A stretch of 64,000 nucleotides of DNA from assembly GCF_040958095.1 (NCBI RefSeq), contig NC_091172.1, forward strand, positions 23,394,619-23,458,618. The letters are read 5' to 3'. The notes under the pieces are model-generated. The model saw only the letters and a program-made list of their open reading frames with translations. It had not been told where the DNA came from and made no database searches. Positions 1-10,477 of this stretch are shown in pieces (within the stretch, counting starts at the first letter, position 1; each line of letters starts with the position of its first letter). A program made the position numbers and the translations under genes. The stretch is from Procambarus clarkii. Taxonomy: Eukaryota > Arthropoda > Malacostraca > Decapoda > Cambaridae.

Positions 1-1117
1 CTATGGCGGTGTGACCACTCACAGGATGAGTGACGCTGCCCAGTACTGTCACTATGGCGGTGTGTCCACTCACAGGATGAGTGACGCTGCCCAATACTGT
101 CACTATGGCGGTGTGTCCACTCACAGGATGAGTGACGCTGCCCAGTACTGTCACAATGGCGGTGTGTCCACTCACAGGATGAGTGACGCTGCCCAATACT
201 GTCACTATGGCGGTGTGACCACTCACAGGATGAGTGACGCTGCCCAATACTGCCACTATGGCGGTGTGTCCACTCACAGGATGAGTGACGCTGCCCAATA
301 CTGTCACTATGGCGGTGTGTCCACTCACAGGATGAGTGACGCTGCCCAGTACTGTCACAATGGCGGTGTGTCCACTCACAGGATGAGTGACGCTGCCCAA
401 TACTGTCACTATGGCGGTGTGTCCACTCACAGGATGAGTGACGCTGCCCAATACTGCCACTATGGCGGTGTGACCACTCACAGGATGAGTGACGCTGCCC
501 AATACTGCCACTATGGCGGTGTGTCTACTCACAGGATGAGTGACGCTGCCCAATACTGTCACTATGGCGGTGTGTCCACTCACAGGATGAGTGACGCTGC
601 CCAATACTGCCACTATGGCGGTGTGACCACTCACAGGATGAGTGACGCTGCCCAATACTGTCACTATGGCGGTGTGTCCACTCACAGGATGAGTGACGCT
701 GCCCAATACTGTCACTATGGCGGTGTGTCCACTCACAGGATGAGTGGCGCTGCCCAATACTGTCACTATGGCGGTGTGTCCACTCACAGGATGAGTGACG
801 CTGCCCAATACTGTCACTATGGCGGTGTGTCCACTCACAGGATGAGTGACGCTGCCCAATACTGTCACTATGGCGGTGTGTCCACTCACAGGATGAGTGA
901 CGCTGCCCAATACTGTCACTATGGCGGTGTGTCCACTCACAGGATGAGTGACGCTGCCCAGTACTGTCACTATGGCGGTGTGTCCACTCACAGGATGAGT
1001 GACGCTGCCCAATACTGTCACTATGGCGGTGTGACCACTCACAGGATGAGTGACGCTGCCCAGTACTGTCACTATGGCGGTGTGTCCACTCACAGGATGA
1101 GTGACGCTGCCCAGTAA
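1..1117. repeat. Minisatellite, 51-bp unit, about 22 copies
   Basis: Tandem array that continues beyond the left edge of the window. Each unit reads around CACAGGATGAGTGACGCTGC and ends in CACTATGGCGGTGTG. Copies differ at a few fixed positions (TCC/ACC, CAA/CAG, TGT/TGC, TAT/AAT). Because 51 is divisible by 3, a 368-residue frame stays open, encoding a 17-residue repeat (STHRMSDAAQYCHYGGV). Some differences between copies are silent and others are not, so coding use is not supported. It ends abruptly in AT-rich sequence at 1117. Confidence 0.95.
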
Positions 1118-1129
1118 ACTCAAAATTTA

Positions 1130-1590
1130 AAAGTCATTAAATTAAATTGTTTTCCATCTTTCACCGGTGTCCTCGTGTCCTACCTTTTTTGTGAATGTGA
1201 AGAGGCAGTCTTTCTCCGCGTTATCTATTCCCCTCAGTATCTTGTACATTGTGATCATATCCCCTCAGTTCGTTTTATCCCTTAGGGTGGTGTGATTTAG
1301 TTCCGTTAATTTTTTTTTTCAATTTTGGCTTTGTTTCACAAGGTGCTGGACGGTAGAGTGACGGTTTCTCTTCATGCAGGTCGGCGTTCAATCCTTGACC
1401 GTCTAAGTGGTTAGGCACCATTCCTATCCCCCTGTTCCATCCCTAATCGTTATCCTAGTGACCCCTTCCCAGTGCTATATAGTTGTAATGGCTTGGCGCT
1501 TTCCCTTGATATAGATCCCTTCCCAACATATGGATTCCATGCCGGTGCTGCATATTCCAGCATTGGTCTAACGAATGTTGGTGGGGGGGT
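1130..1590 (-). mobile_element. LINE 3' fragment split by a SINE
   Basis: Read on the minus strand, 1500-1590 encodes FVRPMLEYAAPAWNPY and about 1200-1300 encodes GDMITMYKILRGID. Both are hallmark segments near the C terminus of the CR1/Jockey-type reverse transcriptases found elsewhere in this window. The roughly 110 bp that should lie between them is replaced by a tRNA-like SINE at 1320-1515. A stop codon (TGA) lies before GDMIT. This is a dead relic. Confidence 0.75.
1320..1515 (+). mobile_element. tRNA-like SINE, family A
   Basis: Contains a GGTGCTGGACGGTAGAGTGA segment, a GGCGTTCAATCC stretch resembling a pol III B box, and a 3' part with CTATATAGTTGTAATGGCTT. The same sequence recurs inverted and interrupted at 15592-16025, so this is an interspersed family. 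Both copies sit inside LINE 3' regions. The family name used here is only a label for this window. Confidence 0.6.
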
Positions 1591-1872
1591 GGGTGCCGGG
1601 GACTGGTCGGTGATGAGTGGGGGTGGGGGGTGGGGGGGAGAGGGGGGAAGGTGGGGGTGTGTGAGCGTGGGGAGGGGGGGGGGGAGTGAGGGAGTGCGGG
1701 CGCCCTCACCCACCTGTCCAGGCACCTGCGTCTCACCTGCTGCTTGTTCCCCTGATTTAGCTCCACCTGTCCTCCCCTCACACCAGGGGTCGTCACCCCC
1801 TGGTGACTCCCAGTGTCTGCCCCGCCTCCCCCCCCCCACAACCCACACAACACCTCACCCCCCACAACACCT
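1591..1872. other. G-rich and C-rich low-complexity spacer
   Basis: Runs of G (about 1610-1685) followed by C-rich sequence (1690-1870), with no recognised gene. The frames crossing it are compositional. Confidence 0.6.
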
Positions 1873-3660
1873 TACTCCACTAGTGTGTACTCCACTAGTG
1901 TGTACTCCACTAGTGTGTACACCACTAGTGTGTACTCCACTAGTGTGTACTCCACTAGTGTGTACTCCACTAGTGTGTACTCCACTAGTGTGTACACCAC
2001 TAGTGTGTACACCACTAGTGTGTACTCCACTAGTGTGTACTCCACTAGTGTGTACACCACTAGCGTGTACTCCACTAGCGTGTACTCCACTAGTGTGTAC
2101 TCCACTAGTGTGTACTCCACTAGTGTGTACTCCACTAGTGTGTACTCCACTAGTGTGTACTCCACTAGTGTGTACTCCACTAGTGTGTACTCCACTAGTG
2201 TGTACACCACTAGCGTGTACTCCACTAGCGTGTACTCCACTAGTGTGTACTCCACTAGTGTGTACTCCACTAGTGTGTACACCACTAGCGTGTACTCCAC
2301 TAGCGTGTACTCCACTAGTGTGTACTCCACTAGTGTGTACTCCACTAGCGTGTACTCCACTAGCGTGTACTCCACTAGTGTGTACTCCACTAGTGTGTAC
2401 TCCACTAGTGTGTACACCACTAGCGTGTACTCCACTAGCGTGTACTCCACTAGTGTGTACTCCACTAGTGTGTACTCCACTAGTGTGTACTCCACTAGTG
2501 TGTACTCCACTAGCGTGTACTCCACTAGTGTGTACTCCACTAGTGTGTACTCCACTAGTGTGTACTCCACTAGTGTGTACTCCACTAGTGTGTACTCCAC
2601 TAGTGTGTACTCCACTAGCGTGTACTCCACTAGTGTGTACTCCACTAGTGTGTACTCCACTAGTGTGTACTCCACTAGCGTGTACTCCACTAGTGTGTAC
2701 TCCACTAGCGTGTACTCCACTAGCGTGTACTCCACTAGTGTGTACTCCACTAGTGTGTACACCACTAGTGTGTACTCCACTAGCGTGTACTCCACTAGTG
2801 TGTACTCCACTAGTGTGTACTCCACTAGTGTGTACTCCACTAGTGTGTACTCCACTAGCGTGTACACCACTAGTGTGTACTCCACTAGTGTGTACACCAC
2901 TAGTGTGTACTCCACTAGTGTGTACTCCACTAGTGTGTACTCCACTAGCGTGTACTCCACTAGCGTGTACTCCACTAGCGTGTACTCCACTAGTGTGTAC
3001 TCCACTAGTGTGTACTCCACTAGTGTGTACTCCACTAGTGTGTACTCCACTAGCGTGTACTCCACTAGCGTGTACTCCACTAGCGTGTACTCCACTAGTG
3101 TGTACTCCACTAGCGTGTACTCCACTAGTGTGTACTCCACTAGTGTGTACTCCACTAGTGTGTACTCCACTAGTGTGTACTCCACTAGTGTGTACTCCAC
3201 TAGTGTGTACTCCACTAGTGTGTACTCCACTAGTGTGTACTCCACTAGTGTGTACACCACTAGTGTGTACTCCACTAGCGTGTACTCCACTAGTGTGTAC
3301 TCCACTAGTGTGTACTCCACTAGTGTGTACTCCACTAGTGTGTACTCCACTAGTGTGTACTCCACTAGTGTGTACACCACTAGTGTGTACTCTACTAGTG
3401 TGTACACCACTAGTGTGTACTCCACTAACATGTACTCCACTAACATGTACTCCACTAACATGTACTCCACTAGCGTGTACACCACTAGTGTGTACTCCAC
3501 TAGTGTGTACTCCACTAGTGTGTACACCACTAGTGTGTACTCCACTAGCGTGTACTCTACTAGCGTGTACTCTACTAGCGTGTACACCACTAGTGGTGTA
3601 CACCACTAGTGTGTACACCACTAGTGTGTACTCCACTAACATGTACTCCACTAGCGTGTA
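1873..3660. repeat. Minisatellite, 15-bp unit TCCACTAGTGTGTAC, about 119 copies
   Basis: Nearly perfect 15-bp repetition. Variants are TAGC for TAGT, ACC for TCC, and a block with AACATG near 3425-3470. Paired TAGC variants recur (near 2060, 2220, 2290, 2415), suggesting larger blocks were duplicated. Period 15 keeps several frames open on both strands, giving spurious proteins of up to 729 residues. Confidence 0.97.
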
Positions 3661-3663
3661 ATG

Positions 3664-4639
3664 TGAGTACAGAAGCCCCGGGGGGGGGGATATAGGAACC
3701 TGCCGGAGTCCGACCAATGTCCTGGCAGCAGTAATGTGGACTCTTCAATAAGTGAAGCTGAACCTTGCAACATATGTCATCAGACGATTAAACACCTGAG
3801 TTACGAGGCTCGCTCCTCCGATTTATGGTGTGAGAAAAAGCTGTGAGGGTGTATTAGACATAAGAGTTCTCAGTGCTGCAGTATCGTTTGCATGTCTGGC
3901 CAATGGAGCCGGGTGGGATTAAGGTGTTTTGTTATGCAAAACTGGCGACGCATCGACCCGGCTAAAGAGGTGGGCGTAAAAAGCCTCATAAAGTTGCCGA
4001 GCATGAACGACGAGGTGAAAAAACTAGGAGTGGGCGTTGGGTTGTAACCCTGAGCTTAATGGACGGGGAATTAGGGCGGAGAATTGTGGCGACACGTATG
4101 TGGAGGCGCTCCTGGTAATGGTTCATGTGTGGTAATGGTCATACTAGCCAGCAGGGCGGGAAGGGTGGTGGTGGTGTGAGGTATGAAGGGCTTTGGTAAT
4201 AACCTCGTCAGTGATGGTGGATGACTGTGCTTGATGGCACCGGTGCCAGCCAGCGATACACCGGTGCCAGCCAGCGGTGCCCCGGTGCCACTCTGCGACA
4301 GACGTACCCCCAAAATGTTGCATCGTTTATGTGTTGGTAGTCCGGGTCGACCCGGGCCCTCGCATAAGCTTCACCCAAGTCTGTATACCTATTACCTCTC
4401 CGACTTTCCCCATGACCACTTGTGCCCAAGTTCGCCTGGTTCTTCAAGCCTACGAACTCGGGCACAAGTGGTCATGCGGGCAGTCGGACAGGGAATGAAG
4501 GCGTTCGGGCCCGCCAGGTCCAAGATGAACCGCAGGTCTAATGAGTGCGTCCTGAGGACCGGGAACAGTCTGGACACCCAACGTAGGGACGAGGTCGCCC
4601 GTCTCCAGCCACGTGGCTAGTGACTTGACACAGCAGCGG
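3664..4639. other. Unannotated spacer with one hairpin
   Basis: No gene or known repeat recognised. Short frames (up to 129 residues) have no family signature. It contains the inverted repeat at 4399-4488, listed separately. Confidence 0.5.
4399..4488. repeat. Inverted repeat, 36-bp arms
   Basis: Arms 4399-4434 and 4453-4488 are reverse complements with a few mismatches around an 18-base loop. The inner 23 bases (ATGACCACTTGTGCCC...) pair with one mismatch. RNA from either strand could form a long hairpin. Confidence 0.8.
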
Positions 4640-5680
4640 TGATGTACTACTACTCTGCAGCTTTATAGACAACAGGCTTAATATCAGCAACTACTTGGGT
4701 GACGTAATAGAACTGAAAAGTGGAGTACCACAAGGAAGCTGCCTCTCCCCCACTCTATTCAACATATATACAGCTGACCTACCCCAACCCCAACATGGAG
4801 AATACATCACATACGCTGACGATGTCACCCAAATAATATGCCAACCGGGACCATCAAAGCCGCTACTAGCCGACAAGACCAAGGCAGCAATTGAACTCAT
4901 AAACAACTTTGAGAAGCAATGGAAAATTAGCACCAACAAACAAAAGTTTCAGATAATACACATTGCGGAAAGAAACCCGGACCCCATCATCCTTGACAAC
5001 CATCTGATCCAATATGCGGAGGTCGGCAGAATACTGGGACTCATGATAAATAGAACAGGGATACAAACTCATGTAAGGGACCGACTAAACAAAGCCAAAG
5101 CAGCCTTGGGAAAATTGAGGAGATTCCGAAGCCTCAGTACTAACAATCAGATCCACGTATAAAAGGCTCTAGTTCGGCCGCATCTAGAGTATCCCCCAGT
5201 ACCACTACACACCATAAAGAAAACTAACATGCAGAAACTGCAAGCAGTACAAAATAAGGCGCTAAGGAGAGCAGCAAAACACCGTCCACCATATGATCAG
5301 ACAATCCAGGAGCTCCATGAACTCCTGAACATAGTCACTAAACATCAGAGCCATCAGGGTGTGGAACACCATCGAAATGTTAGAGGACCCAATGTTACAA
5401 AGATTACTCCAAGATGAGACGCCCCGCTCCCACAGCTGGTGGCCCAAGATGAGACGCCCCGCTCCCACAGCTGGTGGTCCAAGATGAGACGCCCCGCTCC
5501 CACAGCTGGTGGCCCAAGATGAGACGCCCCGCTCCCACAGCTGGTGGCCCAAGATGAGACGCCCCGCTCCCACAGCTGGTGGCCCAAGAGCCTCGATTCA
5601 CTAGATGCAAACCCCGCCCCACAGTACATAATTCCCAGATGAAATACCGACCAGATATCCTTCCCCCATAATTGAAAAAT
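4640..5680 (+). mobile_element. Jockey-like LINE reverse transcriptase fragment, degenerate
   Basis: Starts 5'-truncated. The frame at 4695-5162 encodes an RT core: SGVPQGSCLSPTLFNIY, then the catalytic YADD box (ITYADDVTQII), then the thumb region ending NNQIHV. A stop at 5161 precedes KALVRPHLEYPP, and the frame continues to KLQAVQNKALRRAAK near 5230-5280. After that comes an interrupted C terminus (ETPRSHSWWPK, then [11 protein letters not shown]) that holds a 35-bp tandem array. No endonuclease remains. YADD and overall motif order fit Jockey/X-type LINEs. The copy is inactive. Confidence 0.8.
5411..5590. repeat. 35-bp tandem array inside a LINE ORF, about 5 copies
   Basis: Unit AAGATGAGACGCCCCGCTCC followed by CACAGCTGGTGGCCC. 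One unit encodes DETPRSHSWWP of the surrounding LINE, so the array is an expansion of coding sequence. As 35 is not a multiple of 3, each extra copy shifts the frame. Confidence 0.9.
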
Positions 5681-5689
5681 TGAGTATGT

Positions 5690-5764
5690 ATGTGTATATG
5701 TGTATAGTTGTGTATATATGTATGTATGTGTGTATGTATATGTATATGGGTATATATGTATGTA

Positions 5765-5832
<68 letters not shown>

Positions 5833-5850
5833 TATAAAATATAATATATA
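5690..5850. repeat. (TATG)n/(TA)n microsatellite
   Basis: Imperfect TATG/TGTA runs, then uninterrupted (TA)n at about 5770-5822, then TATAAAA repeats. Confidence 0.95.
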
Positions 5851-5854
5851 TATA

Positions 5855-5925
5855 TTATTAAATATGACCGAAAAAGTAAGATTAATAATTCTAACACGAA
5901 TTTTTTCAATATTTTTTATGTTTCT
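5855..5925 (-). mobile_element. Penelope-like element tail fragment
   Basis: The minus strand reads AATTCGTGTTAGAATTATTA and TTTTTCGGTCATATTTAATA, identical to 54300-54356 in the Penelope-like fragment. Both copies adjoin (TA)n runs. Only this short segment is shared. Confidence 0.5.
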
Positions 5926-6345
5926 TTTCAAAGTGAAAAGAAATTGTGTTTATTATTTGGTATCTCTCTCGTCTCCTTTCAAGTGAGTACATTTGGAGAG
6001 CTTTCAGACGATCCCAATAATTTAGGTGCTTTATCGCGTCTATGCGTGCCGGATGTGTTCTCTGTATTCCCTCTATTTCAGCAATCTCTCCTGCTCTGAA
6101 AGGTGAAGTGAGTACTGAGCAGTACTCAAGACGGGACAGCACAAGTGATTTGAAGAGTACAACCATTGTGATGGGATCCCTGGATTTGAAAGTTCTCGTA
6201 ATCCATCCTGGATCCGTAATCCATCATTTTTCTGGCAGCCGCAATATTTGCTTGATTATGCTCCCTAAACGTTTAGTCGTCAGACATCATTATTCCCAAA
6301 TCCTTTACATGTCGCTTTCCTACTATGGGCAGATTTGATTGTGTT
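5926..6345 (-). mobile_element. LINE fragment, third RT family
   Basis: Minus-strand reading gives NLPIVGKRHVKDLGIMMS near 6270-6335, then (after stops and a frameshift) SLVLSRLEYCSVL and IEGIQRTHPARI, then DRLKALQMYSLERRRERYQI. This order (KDLG, LEY, IQR, SLERRR) is the C-terminal part of CR1-like reverse transcriptases, but the sequence differs clearly from the two main families of this window. Inactive. Confidence 0.7.
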
Positions 6346-6612
6346 TTGTACCCTGTATTATCATGTACCCTTCATGTACCCTGTATTACCATGTACCCTT
6401 CATGTACCCTGTATTACCATGTACCCTTCATGTACCCTGTATTACCATGTACCCTTCATGTACCCTGTATTACCGTGTACCCTTCATGTACCCTGTATTA
6501 CCATGTACCCTTCATGTACCCTGTATTACCATGTACCCTTCATGTACCCTGTATTACCGTGTACCCTTCATGTACCCTGTATTACCGTGTACCCTTCATG
6601 TACCGTGTACAT
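6346..6612. repeat. 28-bp tandem array, about 9 copies
   Basis: Unit ACCCTGTATTACCATGTACC plus CTTCATGT. It abuts the LINE fragment at 6345. The first partial unit, read on the minus strand, encodes DNTGYKTQ of that LINE, so the array seems to have grown from LINE sequence. Confidence 0.92.
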
Positions 6613-7115
6613 GAAGGCCTACCACTGGTGTGGCTGGCAGGAGCAGCATGAGAGAGAGAGACCAGCAAGGCCACCATGACCTTCCCCGCAGGAAATACTG
6701 CAAACTAACATTTCCTGTTATAATTAAGCATTATATAGAAAATGACATGATACTGATTAAATGAAAAAAAAGTCTGCAAACAGCAGCAAATGTTATAAGT
6801 TATAAGTTATAATTTTGTAATGTATTAATAGATACATTACAAAAGACATGAGATCTGCAAGCATAGACCTGTCCTAGTGAAACATTATTTAGTCTCAGGC
6901 TTATTTTTATTTTTTAAACAGGCCAAAATTTACTATCAATGCTTTAATAGCAGACATATATTGGCATGAAGGGAAGTAAAGAGAAGTATTGAGATACGTA
7001 AATGTAGAAAGATGAGATTTCAATTTACGAAATAAATAACAATTACAGTTACTTAAAACAATTACTTAATACTGTCAAGTACCGAGTGACGGGTTTTCTT
7101 ACACAATGACTTTTA
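6613..7115. other. AT-rich spacer
   Basis: No gene, RNA or repeat recognised. Confidence 0.5.
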
Positions 7116-8706
7116 TTGTACCTGTGCTCAGTGTGTGGTGGTTGTGGTCTGTGTAACCTGTGCTCAGTGTGTGGTGGTTGTGGTCTGTGTAACCTGTGCT
7201 CAGTGTGTGGTGGTTGTGGTCTGTGTAACCTGTGCTCAGTGTGTGGTGGTTGTGGTCTGTGTAACCTGTGCTCAGTGTGTGGTGGTTGTGGTCTGTGTAA
7301 CCTGTGCTCAGTGTGTGGTGGTTGTGGTCTATATAACCTGTGCACAGTGTGTGGGGGTTGTGGTCTGTGTAACCTGTGCTCAGTGTGTGGTGGTTGTGGT
7401 CTGTGTAACCTGTGCTCAGTGTGTGGGGGTTGTGGTCTGTGTAACCTGTGCACAGTGTGTGGTGGTTGTGGTCTGTGTAACCTGTGCTCAGTGTGTGGTG
7501 GTTGTGGTCTATATAACCTGTGCACAGTGCGTGGGGTTGTGGTCTGTGTAACCTGTGCACAGTGTGTGGTGGTTGTGGTCTGTGTAACCTGTGCTCAGTG
7601 TGTGGTGGTTGTGGTCTGTGTAACCTGTGCTCAGTGCGTGGGGTTGTGGTCTGTGTAACCTGTGCACAGTGTGTGGTGGTTGTGGTCTGTGTAACCTGTG
7701 CTCAGTGTGTGGTGGTTGTGGTCTATGTAACCTGTGCTCAGTGTGTGGGGTTGTGGTCTGTGTAACCTGTGTTCAGTGTGTGGTGGTTGTGGTCTGTGTA
7801 ACCTGTGCTCAGTGTGTGGTGGTTGTGGTCTGTGTAACCTGTGCACAGTGTGTGGGGGTTGTGGTCTGTGTAACCTGTGCTCAGTGTGTGGTGGTTGTGG
7901 TCTGTGTAACCTGTGCTCAGTGTGTGGGGTTGTGGTCTATATAACCTGTGCTCAGTGTGTGGTGGTTGTGGTCTGTGTAACCTGTGCTCAGTGCGTGGGG
8001 TTGTGGTCTGTGTAACCTGTGCTCAGTGTGTGGGGGTTGTGGTCTGTGTAACCTGTGCTCAGTGTGTGGTGGTTGTGGTCTGTGTAACCTGTGCTCAGTG
8101 TGTGGGGGTTGTGGTCTGTGTAACCTGTGCTCAGTGTGTGGGGGTTGTGGTCTGTGTAACCTGTGCTCAGTGTGTGGGGTTGTGGTCTATATAACCTGTG
8201 CACAGTGTGTGGGGTTGTGGTCTGTGTAACCTGTGCACAGTGTGTGGTGGTTGTGGTCTGTGTAACCTGTGCACAGTGTGTGGTGGTTGAGGTCTGTGTA
8301 ACCTGTGCACAGTGTGTGGGGTTGTGGTCTATATAACCTGTGCTCAGTGTGTGGGGTTGTGGTCTGTGTAACCTGTGCCCAGTGTGTGGGGTTGTGGTCT
8401 ATATAACCTGTGCTCAGTGTGTGGTGGTTGTGGTCTGTGTAACCTGTGCTCAGTGAGTGGGGTTGTGGTCTGTGTAACCTGTGCACAGTGTGTGGTGGTT
8501 GTGGTCTGTGTAACCTGTGCACAGTGTGTGGTGGTTGAGGTCTGTGTAACCTGTGCTCAGTGTGTGGGGGTTGTGGTCTGTGTAACCTGTGCTCAGTGTG
8601 TGGGGTTGTGGTCTGTGTAACCTGTGCTCAGTGTGTGGTGGTTGTGGTCTATATAACCTGTGCTCAGTGTGTGGGGTTGTGGTCTAGATAACCTGTGCAC
8701 AGTGTG
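7116..8706. repeat. Minisatellite, 36-bp unit (34-bp variant), about 44 copies
   Basis: Unit contains CTGTGCTCAGTGTGTGGTGG then TTGTGGTCTGTGTAAC. Variants lose 2 bases (GTGGGGTTG) or replace CTC with CAC and CTGTGT with CTATAT. The 2-base indels break the frames, so the cysteine-rich open frames (CGGCGLCNLCSV) run only between indels. Confidence 0.96.
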
Positions 8707-9098
8707 TAAACCAGTTACCATTAATCTACTTTACCTGTTCCTTCTTCCTAATGTCAGAAGATTATTATATATAAAGAAATGATTGAGAGTAACAAGAGGA
8801 CTTTACAGTAGCGCATATAAATCCTCTAATGTTTCATAATCACTAATCGGTCGTGTCCAAGCTGCTATATTGATCAAGGTGATGAAGAACCAGCCGCCAA
8901 CTGCCCAACCTCTCAGGTTGACTCGGGGGGCAAGACAAATTGACAGCTGAGTGATATTGATGAGTGCGCATTGTGCAACAAACGCTCTTAGAAGCCGAGT
9001 GTAGCATGAAGAGCTGTAATTGGCTTGACGCATACAGGTCACACTGCGCTACTTGTCATACTGATCAACAATCATGATTGATACAAAGTTTAACTTAT
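8707..9098. other. Unannotated spacer
   Basis: No gene recognised; the 79-residue minus frame at 8803-9042 has no family signature. Confidence 0.45.

Positions 9099-9143
<45 letters not shown>
9099..9143. repeat. (CT)n microsatellite
   Basis: About 22 uninterrupted CT dinucleotides. Confidence 0.97.
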
Positions 9144-9147
<4 letters not shown>

Positions 9148-9619
9148 GTAATGTCTTCAGTCACTCGACATACAGTGTTGACAAACACACTATAGTATGA
9201 CACTATACACACGCGCTAAGCATGACGCTGATGACGCAGTACGTCAATACGGTGACGTACTCAACCAGTTACGTCGACGCACAGCCTGTGAGCGTCGGGT
9301 ACCGTAGACGGCTAACATGGCGCAGCTATAAGTAACCTGTTTACCTTTTAGCGACATCAATAAATACATTTATTAATTGAAAGCAAAGAGGCTCACATTC
9401 AGACCTTAACGTCAAACTCTGCTTCAATTCCTCATTTATGAGATGATTAGATGGGAGCGGAGGCTGGGAGAAGATGAGGGAGAGGATAAGAGAGATGAAG
9501 ATGCTGCAGACTGGAGGATGAGTGAGGTAGGAGCAAGTGAGAGGCCCTAAGCAGGCACTGAAGGATGAGAGAGAGTGTAATTGAATGGTGAGAGAGAGGG
9601 TGAAGAAGGGTGTTAGAGT

Positions 9620-9620
<1 letters not shown>
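9144..9620. other. Unannotated spacer
   Basis: No gene recognised. It becomes purine-rich toward the following GA run. Confidence 0.45.

Positions 9621-9702
<82 letters not shown>
9621..9702. repeat. (GA)n microsatellite
   Basis: About 40 GA dinucleotides, flanked by AGGGAG-rich sequence. Confidence 0.97.
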
Positions 9703-9706
<4 letters not shown>

Positions 9707-10134
9707 AGGGAGTGAGTGGGAAGGAGGGAGAGGGAGGGGAGGGAAGACAGGTTATATAAATTCCCCATGTTTATATAGCGAGGAGATCCGGCACTAAGGC
9801 ATTATAGGTGGTGGTGGGTGGCCCCGCCCGGGAGGTAATGGCCCACACTGAAACACTGAGTATTGATAACCGGCTGTTGAATAATCGTCTGGATTAATAT
9901 ATAGATTAATACCCTTAACGACGCCATCAGTCTCAATTCTACTTTATATTTGTTCTTAAATATTTCATTTATTGATTTAGTGTTTTTTAACCGTCTACGT
10001 TCCATTTCATTTGTTAATTATGTACTAAAATGCTTTGTATACTCAGGGAAAACAAAATTGTGTACACTCAGTGAGTACAAAACTTTGTACCCTTAACGGG
10101 TACAAAACAGGAACCAAAGGAGAGGTCAAACTGC
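9703..10134. other. Unannotated spacer
   Basis: AT-rich, no gene recognised. Short internal echoes of a TTTGTAC/GTACAAAA motif at 10030-10110. Confidence 0.4.
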
Positions 10135-10212
10135 TTGTTGTTGTTGTTGTTTAGGATTCGCTGCTTGGAACAAAAAGTTCCAAGTAGCACGGGCTATGGC
10201 GAACCCGTAGAG
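10135..10212 (-). mobile_element. Hairpin SINE-like element, family G, 5'-truncated
   Basis: Minus-strand order: GGTTCGCCATAGCCCG hairpin, then CTACTTGGAACTTTTTGTTC hairpin, then (AAC)n tail. The same module occurs at 55137-55215 and 55884-56047, the latter with a target-site duplication. Confidence 0.65.
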
Positions 10213-10215
10213 TAT

Positions 10216-10477
10216 AAAAGATCAAACTGCTTACTAATGCTTGAGCAGAAGCACAGAAGAAGGACGCATCACCTGTTGCTTACAGACTCCTCTGAAAACT
10301 TTGTAATAATTGGTGATCCAAGAAGCACTTACACAAGACTTAAGTGGCCAGCTGGTTACAGGAACTGGCGGTGGAATGACCTAGTTAGACAGTTAACACG
10401 TGACATAAACAAGACGCAGTCATGTACGCAGGAGGTTGTGGCGTGGGTTGTGTGAGTGTCTTAGTGGGAGGGGTTGT
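10216..10477. other. Unannotated spacer
   Basis: A 106-residue frame spans it but starts inside the SINE-like element and has no family signature. Confidence 0.4.

Noticed and set aside
1472..3661. 729-residue CTPLV-repeat protein
   Set aside because: Extension of an array frame into G-rich low-complexity DNA; equally long frames exist on the other strand.
7116..8194. Cysteine-rich protein (CGGCGLCNLCSV repeats), metallothionein-like
   Set aside because: The open frames end at each 2-base unit variant and shift among all three frames, so they are repetition artefacts.
7116..8706. CRISPR-like 36-bp repeats
   Set aside because: Units are contiguous with no unique spacers, and the context is eukaryotic; this is a minisatellite.
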